NCBI GenBank assembly: GCA_023819025.1 | Contig: JAMWDC010000044.1 | Span: forward strand, 1-10,523 | Source: Candidatus Omnitrophota bacterium | GTDB taxonomy: Bacteria > Omnitrophota > Omnitrophia > Omnitrophales > Aquincolibacteriaceae | Direction of reading: 5' to 3' | Length of the DNA: 10,523 nt | Shown: positions 5,333 to 10,523 of the stretch, one piece after another | How the letters are laid out: each line of letters begins with the position of its first letter | How positions within the stretch are numbered: position 1 is the first letter of the stretch | Notes under the pieces: model-generated | The model's input: the letters and a program-made list of their open reading frames with translations, nothing else | The model's database searches: none | Told to the model about the DNA's origin: nothing | Made by a program: the position numbers and the translations under genes

Positions 5333-5977
5333 ATGAGTGATGATCCCTTTTATTTGAAACAAATTGAAGTCGGATCCATGGGAAATTTTCTTTATCTTGT
5401 GGGGGATAAAAAGTCCGGACAGTGTCTCGTGGTGGATCCGGCGTGGGAGGTTCCGAAGGCGCTTCGGATGGCAGGCCAGGACGGGATGAAAGTTATCGGC
5501 GGACTTTTGACGCATACTCATTACGACCATATGAATGGAGTCGGGGAATTAATCGAAGCAACCGGCGGAAAAATTTATGTGCATAAAAATGAGGCCGGAT
5601 TTTTGAAGGGCTTAAAGGACAACGTCACCGAAGTCGATTCGGAATGCAGACTTTCCATCGGTGAATTTGAAGTCGTTTTCATCCACACGCCCGGGCACAC
5701 GCCGGGTTCCCAATGTTTTCTCATCCAGCATCATCTTTTCTCTGGCGACACGCTTTTTGTCGGCGCGTGCGGCCGGTGCGACTTGCCCGGCGGGGATCCG
5801 CGGAAAATGTACGAGAGCCTTCAAGTTCTTGCCAAACTTCCGGAGGATGTTATTCTATTACCAGGGCACGATTATGGCGAAACGCCGACTTCGACGATCG
5901 GTCACCAGTTGCGCACCAATCCGTATTATCAATGCCATCATCTTTCTGATTTTCTTGGCCTCCGGATGGAGGATTGA
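5333..5977 (+). CDS. MBL-fold metallo-hydrolase, GloB/ETHE1-like
   Basis: This 214-residue protein has all metal-binding motifs of the metallo-beta-lactamase superfamily: THTHYDH (H61, H63, D65, H66), HTPGH (H122), SGDTLF (D139) and LLPGHDYG (H179). The 'GACGRCDLPGGDP' segment and the C-terminal 'PTSTIGHQLRTNPY' are characteristic of the hydroxyacylglutathione hydrolase (glyoxalase II) and persulfide dioxygenase group. A cytosolic thioester hydrolase or sulfur-metabolism enzyme is therefore likely, but the substrate cannot be fixed by reading. Length is normal for short GloB-like proteins without the long C-terminal glyoxalase domain. The start ATG 5333 has AAAGAGG (5317-5323) nine bases upstream. 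The last 104 bases overlap, in another frame, the start of the secreted protease gene, so the two should be translated from one message. Confidence 0.9.
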   Translation: MSDDPFYLKQIEVGSMGNFLYLVGDKKSGQCLVVDPAWEVPKALRMAGQDGMKVIGGLLTHTHYDHMNGVGELIEATGGKIYVHKNEAGFLKGLKDNVTEVDSECRLSIGEFEVVFIHTPGHTPGSQCFLIQHHLFSGDTLFVGACGRCDLPGGDPRKMYESLQVLAKLPEDVILLPGHDYGETPTSTIGHQLRTNPYYQCHHLSDFLGLRMED

Positions 5978-7247
5978 GTTTTCAGAAATTTCTTCAGGTT
6001 GGTTCGAAGCCTCCTTTCAAACAGCATCATGGGTCGTTGCTGCCGAATCCGATGCCTGTTCTCTGGTTACCGATTGGGAAAGATATTACGAAGCCTATCC
6101 CACGGACGCCAACCGCAAGCAGCTGGCCGTTGCAAACAATAATTGCGGGATCGAATATGCCGACAAAGGGCAGTGGAATACCGCGGAACGGTATCTTTTG
6201 AAGGCAAAATCCCTGGACCCTGAAAATCCTATGTTCAAAAGGAGTCTCGCCAACGTCATCGCTCATCGCGCCCAAGAGGCTTTTGACGCCAATGAATTCC
6301 GGCTGGCCCAAGCGGATTATGAAAAGGCCCTGCGGTACGATCCGGATAATTCGCAAATCAAAATGGCCCTCTCTGAGGTTTTATACCGGGTCGAAAGCCG
6401 CACGGATCGGGTCCGCGATTATGCAAACGATGGGGCCCAAGACCTGAACGGGGGGAAATTTCGGGAAAAGATCGATCAGTACGGGCGCGAAATGATGATT
6501 GAGAGAAAGACGCACGAAGAAAAATTTAGAAACTGGATCCTCCGGTTTCAGGAGGGCCTGCCGGAAGTGGAAACCGCAAAAATTTTCGACCTGTTGGAGG
6601 ATATCTCCTACCGGATCGGCGAGGATCTTCAATATTGGATCAAACGTCCCGTGGTCGTGGTCTTGACGGATGAGGCAAGTTTCAAGGCAATTCATACCGG
6701 GCCGAGATGGGCGGGTGCCTTGAATGACGGGAGGATCAAAGTCCCAATCACGGGGGTTTCCTGGGAAGATCAAAGTTTTAAACGGATCCTGGCTCATGAA
6801 TACACCCATTCGGTGATCGAAGACCTTGCGAACCGGCGGTTTGTTCCGTTTTGGTTTGAAGAGGGCGTCGCACAATACGAAGAATTGAAAGTTGCCGGCG
6901 AAGATCCCGGCGATTCCAAGCATTTTTTTGAAGTTTCCAGAGCGCGCCGGGATGGATCCCTCCTTTTGATCAGGGATTTAAGTACCCGCGATATCGCGGA
7001 GCGCTTGACCCCCGGACAAGTCCAACTGGCTTATCAGGAATCGCTTGCCTTTGTTCTTTATCTGGTTGAAAATTTCCGGTTTTACACCCTTACTTCCTTC
7101 TTAAGGGAAATCCGCAGCGGTAAAAACTTGGAGGAGGCAGTGACCACGGGGATCGGGCGCAATCTCGATTTTCTGGAAGAGGATTGGAAAAGTTGGCTGG
7201 GTTGGAAGTGGAATGTCGAATTGCAGACGCCCATCAGTTCATCTTGA
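5874..7247 (+). CDS. Secreted TPR-containing metalloprotease, peptidase MA family
   Basis: The 457-residue product starts with a very basic segment (MAKRRLRRS), then a hydrophobic helix (residues 17-32), i.e. a signal peptide or anchor. A second hydrophobic patch ending near SWVVAA (52-57) could hold the cleavage site. About residues 85-160 form two TPR-like repeats (GQWNTAERYLLKAKSLDPENP; RLAQADYEKALRYDPDN). Residues 255-440 form a gluzincin domain of the peptidase MA type with HEYTH (308-312) and the downstream ligand E330 in WFEEGVAQYEE. Zinc-dependent proteolysis in the periplasm or outside the cell is expected; the substrate is unknown. The frame is open further upstream to 5661, but ATG 5874, with AGGG seven bases before, is the first start that gives a proper signal peptide. 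The next ATG is residue 120, and the only downstream alternative near the hydrophobic helix (TTG 5955) would destroy the signal. The 104-base overlap with the metallo-hydrolase gene therefore looks real. Confidence 0.85.
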   Translation: MAKRRLRRSVTSCAPIRIINAIIFLIFLASGWRIEFSEISSGWFEASFQTASWVVAAESDACSLVTDWERYYEAYPTDANRKQLAVANNNCGIEYADKGQWNTAERYLLKAKSLDPENPMFKRSLANVIAHRAQEAFDANEFRLAQADYEKALRYDPDNSQIKMALSEVLYRVESRTDRVRDYANDGAQDLNGGKFREKIDQYGREMMIERKTHEEKFRNWILRFQEGLPEVETAKIFDLLEDISYRIGEDLQYWIKRPVVVVLTDEASFKAIHTGPRWAGALNDGRIKVPITGVSWEDQSFKRILAHEYTHSVIEDLANRRFVPFWFEEGVAQYEELKVAGEDPGDSKHFFEVSRARRDGSLLLIRDLSTRDIAERLTPGQVQLAYQESLAFVLYLVENFRFYTLTSFLREIRSGKNLEEAVTTGIGRNLDFLEEDWKSWLGWKWNVELQTPISSS

Positions 7248-7272
7248 GAAACGCGAGCCCATTGATTATAAT
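7244..7272 (+). promoter_or_regulatory. Strong sigma70-type promoter overlapping the protease stop codon
   Basis: TTGAGA (7244-7249, five of six consensus bases) and TATAAT (7267-7272, perfect) are separated by exactly 17 bases. The -35 box contains the TGA stop of the protease gene (7245-7247). Transcription would begin near 7279, leaving a leader of about 33 bases before the TPR gene at 7312. This is the best promoter match in the window. Confidence 0.7.
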
Positions 7273-7311
7273 TTGCTCCAGTTAAGGTGAAAAGATTTTA
7301 GGGAGTTTTTT

Positions 7312-7809
7312 ATGGAAGATTCAAGATCTGAAAGTTTCTATAAGAACGAAGCCCTGCGTTATTGTCAGGAGGCTTACGAAAAACAAACCGAAGGATTTTT
7401 TGACGAGGCCGTCAAATTATACCAACAGTCGATCGCGTTGTACCCCACAGCCGAGGCGCATACTTTTCTGGGATGGGCCTATAGTCTCCAAGGCCGTTAT
7501 GATGATGCCATTCGAGAATGTCATAAGGCCATCGAAATCGATCCGAGTTTCGGGAACCCTTACAACGATATCGGCGCATATTTGATCGAGAAAGGCGAAC
7601 TTGACGAAGCCATTGCCTGGCTGGAGAAGGCGAAATCAGCAACGCGGTACGAATCCTATTGTTTCCCTCACTACAACCTGGGCCGGATATGGGAGCAGAA
7701 GGGCGATTGGGGGAAGGCCGTGAATAGTTACCGGGCTGCCCTGCGTGAAAAGCCCGACTACACACTTGCCCAAAGAGCACTGACTCGAATCCAGGCGATG
7801 TTGAACTAG
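7312..7809 (+). CDS. Cytosolic tetratricopeptide repeat protein
   Basis: This 165-residue protein consists almost wholly of four TPR units at about residues 13-46, 47-80, 81-114 and 117-150. They show the family's spaced small and aromatic residues (FLGWAYSLQGRYDDAI; YNDIGAYLIEKGELDEAI; YNLGRIWEQKGDWGKAV) and the closing Pro (SIALYP, AIEIDP, REKPD). There is no signal peptide or membrane helix, so it is probably a cytosolic scaffold or adaptor; its partner is unknown. ATG 7312 is preceded by GGGAG (7301-7305), six bases upstream, and by the strong promoter at 7244-7272, so it is likely expressed independently of the protease gene. Proximity to another TPR-bearing protein (the upstream protease) may be meaningful or simply reflect how common TPRs are. 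Confidence 0.85.
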   Translation: MEDSRSESFYKNEALRYCQEAYEKQTEGFFDEAVKLYQQSIALYPTAEAHTFLGWAYSLQGRYDDAIRECHKAIEIDPSFGNPYNDIGAYLIEKGELDEAIAWLEKAKSATRYESYCFPHYNLGRIWEQKGDWGKAVNSYRAALREKPDYTLAQRALTRIQAMLN

Positions 7810-7844
7810 GAGTCAAGAAGCAGCAGGCAGGTTGCGGGTGGCAC

Positions 7845-7865
7845 GTAAGGGCCAGGCCCCCTTGC
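7845..7865. other. Hairpin in the gap before the glucanase gene
   Basis: GTAAGGG (7845-7851) pairs with CCCTTGC (7859-7865), seven pairs including one G-U, around a 7-base loop. A smaller TCGG/CCGA hairpin follows at 7909-7919. There is no T-run after either, so they are not standard terminators. The 163-bp gap (7810-7972) has no coding sequence that I can support. It may be a structured leader of unknown type. Confidence 0.35.
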
Positions 7866-7928
7866 ACGGTGGGAAAGACTAAACCTATCGATACGCGGGC
7901 ACTGGGAGTCGGGGACCGAGCAAACTTT

Positions 7929-7953
7929 AAAAAATGGTCCTTTACCATTTTTT
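7929..7953. terminator. AT-rich 10-bp hairpin, possible bidirectional terminator
   Basis: AAAAAATGGT (7929-7938) and ACCATTTTTT (7944-7953) form a perfect 10-bp stem with a 5-base loop. The A-run on the left and T-run on the right give terminator-like geometry on both strands. The stem core has only two GC pairs, so it would be weak. It lies 119 bases after the TPR gene and 20 bases before the glucanase start, so it might instead be an operator or attenuator for the glucanase gene. Confidence 0.4.
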
Positions 7954-7972
7954 CTAGCGTAAAATAAACTCT

Positions 7973-9934
7973 ATGCGGTTATTCCAAAAATCCTATGTAA
8001 GAAATTCCTTTTTGCTTTCTATTTTTACTTTTTTTATATCGTTTTGGTTATTCCACCCCTTGCTTTATGCCGAAAAGATTTCCATGGGATTATCGGATGA
8101 AGAACTCCTGGATCTTATCCAGCGCAAGGCCTTCGATTATTTTGTGATGGAAAACAATCCGAAGAACGGACTCGTTCAGGACCGAGCTCATAATTTTCAA
8201 AAAGGAGCTGTCCGGTCTGCAGCGAGTATCGCTGCCACAGGCTTTGGCTTGACGGCTTACGGTGTCGGCGTGGAACGAGGTTGGATGGATCGAAGCCAGG
8301 CCTACGACATGGTTCAACGGACGCTCGAATTTTTTCTTCATCAAGCGCCTCAAGAACACGGCTTTTTTTATCATTTCCTGAATATGGATACGGGCGCAAG
8401 GGTGGGGCGTTCCGAACTCTCGCCGATTGACACGTCCCTTTTTTTGGCCGGTGCCTTTTTCGCCGCCCAGTATTTCGATTCTCCGTCACTGAAGGATTTA
8501 ACAAAACAAATTTATGAACGGGTGGATTGGGACTGGATGCTTCACGGAGGCAGGACATTGGCCCTTGCGTGGTCTCCGGAAGGAGGATTTCATAAGGCCC
8601 GGTGGGATCATTACAGCGAATGCCTGATGATGTATCTTTTTGCAATCGGGTCGCCGACCCATCCGATCCCGGCATCAAGCTGGCAGGCCATCTTAAGACC
8701 GGTGGGCAGTTATCAAAATTACCGTTTAATTCAAATGCCGCCCCTCTTTACCCATCAGTACTCGCACATCTGGATTGACTTCCGGAATCAAAAAGATGGA
8801 TTTGCGGATTATTTCAAAAATTCCGTGAACGCCTCACTCGCGAATCGGGCCTTTTGCATCCGTGAGTCGAATCGTTTCCAAAGTTACGGTCCAGATTCTT
8901 GGGGGCTGACAGCCTCGGACGGTCCCTTCGGCTACCGTGCTTATGGGGCACCGCCGGGGTGGGCCTTGCATGATGGTACCGTGGCCCCGACGGCGTCGGG
9001 CGGTTCGATTGTTTTTACCCCCCGCGAGTCTTTGGCCTGCCTCCGTCATTTTTATGAAGATTTGGGTGAGGAACTTTGGGGAGAATATGGTTTTTCGGAC
9101 GCTTTCAATCTGGATAAGCAGTGGTTCGACCAATATGTGATCGGAATTGATCAAGGTGCTTTGCTTCTTATGATCGAAAACTACCGATCGGAGCTTATTT
9201 GGAATGTCATGAAGCAGAACAATTTCTGGGAGGAGGTCATGAAAAGGGTCGGTTTTCAACAAGGGACCCAGGAGGTTCCTTGGCCCGATCCCCCTGAATA
9301 CCGAGTTCCTTATATCGCGGGCGGGATTCAGATTGACGGTTATACGAAAGATTGGCCTCAAGGGGCGGCCATCCTTCTGGATCAAAGATTCAAGGAAGTT
9401 GGAATGATCGATGGCGACGAGGATCTTATGGGGAGTATTCGTTTTGCATGGGATGAAAATGTCCTGTATTTTTTGGCGAACATTACAGACGATCATGTGG
9501 TGGTCGGAAAGACCGGGAAGAATATTTGGCAGGACGACTTGCTGGAATTGTTTATCGATCCCGGAGGAGATGGCCTTTATTGGTATCAAGAAAATGATTT
9601 TCAGATCGGATTTTGTCCCCATGAAAGTGACGACGCGGTGGAAGCTTGGTCATGGTTTCAGGGCGGAGAGAATCCCCTGGATTCCGGGATGGCGACGGCC
9701 CGGGGTTATGTGCACCAAAAAGGTTATGTCCTTGAGGGCGCTGTTCGCTGGAATTATCTTCATCAGGAACCCCGCCCCGGTTCGGTCGTGAGTATTTCTC
9801 CGGCCATCCATGATATTGATCGGGATCGAAGCACTGGAAAACTTCAGTGGTTTTTTCGTCATGAAGAAGAATTCCAGCGGTTTGTTTTGGGCAAATTAAT
9901 TTTAGAGGGAAGTCCCAACGGAACTCAAAACTAA
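7973..9934 (+). CDS. Secreted GH144-like beta-1,2-glucanase with CBM9-like domain
   Basis: The 653-residue product has a signal peptide (residues 1-33, cleavage likely after LYA). Residues 40-425 match the 'glycoamylase' PF10091 fold, an alpha/alpha barrel: 'SPIDTSLFLAGAFFAAQYF' (150-168), 'HYSECLMMYLFAIGSPTHPIP' beginning at 213, and 'YGFSDAFNL ... YVIGIDQGALLLMIENYRSELIW' (372-410) are hallmark segments. Characterised members include GH144 endo-beta-1,2-glucanases, so a beta-1,2-glucan or sophoro-oligosaccharide is the leading substrate. Residues about 445-645 form a CBM9-like domain ('GIQIDGYTKDWP', 'FAWDENVLYFLANITDDH', 'WQDDLLELFIDPGGDG'), probably for glycan binding or wall attachment. 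ATG 7973 gives the proper signal peptide but has no Shine-Dalgarno, and TAAAAT at 7960-7965 is so close that the message could be nearly leaderless. The XRE-cupin regulator begins 18 bases after the stop. Confidence 0.85.
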   Translation: MRLFQKSYVRNSFLLSIFTFFISFWLFHPLLYAEKISMGLSDEELLDLIQRKAFDYFVMENNPKNGLVQDRAHNFQKGAVRSAASIAATGFGLTAYGVGVERGWMDRSQAYDMVQRTLEFFLHQAPQEHGFFYHFLNMDTGARVGRSELSPIDTSLFLAGAFFAAQYFDSPSLKDLTKQIYERVDWDWMLHGGRTLALAWSPEGGFHKARWDHYSECLMMYLFAIGSPTHPIPASSWQAILRPVGSYQNYRLIQMPPLFTHQYSHIWIDFRNQKDGFADYFKNSVNASLANRAFCIRESNRFQSYGPDSWGLTASDGPFGYRAYGAPPGWALHDGTVAPTASGGSIVFTPRESLACLRHFYEDLGEELWGEYGFSDAFNLDKQWFDQYVIGIDQGALLLMIENYRSELIWNVMKQNNFWEEVMKRVGFQQGTQEVPWPDPPEYRVPYIAGGIQIDGYTKDWPQGAAILLDQRFKEVGMIDGDEDLMGSIRFAWDENVLYFLANITDDHVVVGKTGKNIWQDDLLELFIDPGGDGLYWYQENDFQIGFCPHESDDAVEAWSWFQGGENPLDSGMATARGYVHQKGYVLEGAVRWNYLHQEPRPGSVVSISPAIHDIDRDRSTGKLQWFFRHEEEFQRFVLGKLILEGSPNGTQN

Positions 9935-9952
9935 CGGCGTTCGGCTCAAGAA

Positions 9953-10523
9953 ATGAGACACAAAACCATCCCTTCGATCTATGAGGCCTTGGGGCACAAG
10001 GCCGAAGCCGAGCTTCAAAGAAATTTACATCATGAGAAAATCGATATCGCACGGACCACCCGTGAAATACGGATGCGGAAAAAACTTTCGGGTGTGGAAT
10101 TGTGCCGAAGGGCGGGGGATTTAGATCCCAAGACCTTAACAGCGCTTGAGAAAGGCCGAATCAAAAACCCTTCCATCAAGACCCTCCGTTCGGTTGCCCG
10201 CGGGCTGGGAGTGACCGTCTGCGACCTGTTCCGGGAATCGGAAATGTTATTCAAGCAGCATTTGTACCTCGGCTCCCAGAAAGGATATTCCCACATAGAA
10301 TTTCCGGGTTTGGGGGTCAAGGTCATTTCATTTACACCCTTTGTCCGGGATTTTTTCTGTGGTAAACTGATCCTTGCGCCAAAAAAAAGGTTGGAGCAGA
10401 TGCTTTTGAAGGATCCGGCACCGATTTTCGTTTCCATTCTTCTCGGTTGTTTCGAAATTGATGTTGAGGAGAACAAATATATTTTAAAAGAAGGACAAAA
10501 TCTTTTTTATCACGGAGCCTTGA
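9953..10523 (+). CDS. XRE-family regulator with C-terminal cupin, 3'-truncated
   Basis: The frame runs from ATG 9953 without a stop to the window end; 190 residues are visible. Residues 1-32 are a polar leader. About 33-95 is a helix-turn-helix of the XRE/Cro type (TTREIRMRKKLSGVELCRRAG, then LTALEKGRIKNPSIKTLRSVARGLGV and the usual DLF ending). From about 110 onwards, short strands (SHIEFPGLGVKVISF, GKLILAPKK, PIFVSILLGCFEIDV, YILKEGQNLFYHG) look like a cupin sensor domain, cut off by the edge. Such proteins bind DNA as dimers and sense a small ligand through the cupin. The TGA at the last three bases is in another frame. The gene starts 18 bases after the glucanase stop with a weak AAGAA ribosome site, so it may be co-transcribed with it. 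Regulation of the glucanase is inference. Confidence 0.82.
   Translation, partial: MRHKTIPSIYEALGHKAEAELQRNLHHEKIDIARTTREIRMRKKLSGVELCRRAGDLDPKTLTALEKGRIKNPSIKTLRSVARGLGVTVCDLFRESEMLFKQHLYLGSQKGYSHIEFPGLGVKVISFTPFVRDFFCGKLILAPKKRLEQMLLKDPAPIFVSILLGCFEIDVEENKYILKEGQNLFYHGAL

Noticed and set aside
5661..5873. Upstream extension of the protease reading frame to 5661
   Set aside because: The added residues are an out-of-frame shadow of the metallo-hydrolase gene and would place the signal peptide about 70 residues inside the protein.
8834..9622. Long minus-strand open frame of 262 residues inside the glucanase gene
   Set aside because: It is the antisense shadow of a strongly conserved domain and its translation shows no domain or composition typical of a real protein.
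1..10523. Mobile element, prophage, CRISPR or toxin-antitoxin system
   Set aside because: No transposase, integrase, repeat-spacer array, terminal inverted repeats or recognisable toxin pair was seen. The gene content is chromosomal in character.

Overview
The window reads as ordinary bacterial chromosome from a Gram-negative-type organism. Base composition is roughly balanced, TGA, TAG and TAA all act as stops, several products carry signal peptides, and some genes have recognisable Shine-Dalgarno sites. The mix (DUF4340 protein, orphan EAL protein, MA-family metalloprotease with TPRs, GH144-like glucanase with a CBM9-like tail, XRE-cupin regulator) reminds me of uncultivated lineages such as Candidatus Omnitrophota. 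That placement is an impression, not something the sequence proves. I see no rRNA, tRNA, CRISPR, transposase, integrase or phage gene.

Layout. Positions 1-1010 hold the 3' part of a DUF4340 membrane-anchored protein. Two small two-helix membrane proteins follow (1100-1264 and 1355-1621), then a 2H phosphoesterase of the 2'-5' RNA ligase superfamily (1646-2209). A 269-bp gap with a TATAAT box and several inverted repeats precedes a stand-alone EAL phosphodiesterase (2479-3201). Next is a small secreted protein of unknown function (3290-3643). Convergent to it is a 50-residue single-helix membrane protein on the minus strand (3672-3824), which has an exceptionally long Shine-Dalgarno match. A divergent gap leads to a three-helix membrane protein (4013-4414) and an exonuclease III-type AP endonuclease (4442-5209).

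The second half begins with a GloB/ETHE1-like metallo-beta-lactamase-fold hydrolase (5333-5977). Its last 104 bases also encode the start and signal peptide of a secreted TPR-gluzincin protease (5874-7247). A strong sigma70-type promoter overlapping the protease stop codon drives a four-repeat TPR protein (7312-7809). A 163-bp structured gap is followed by a secreted GH144-like beta-1,2-glucanase with a C-terminal CBM9-like domain (7973-9934). Eighteen bases later an XRE-cupin regulator begins (9953) and runs off the right edge.

Taken together, the region mixes housekeeping functions (AP-site repair, thiol-ester or persulfide chemistry, possible RNA end processing), c-di-GMP turnover, and envelope or secreted functions (protease, glucanase, small membrane proteins). 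All genes but one lie on the plus strand. There is no obvious single pathway. The most distinctive items are the overlapping protease signal peptide, the hidden small membrane protein, and the glucanase-CBM9 fusion with its adjacent regulator.
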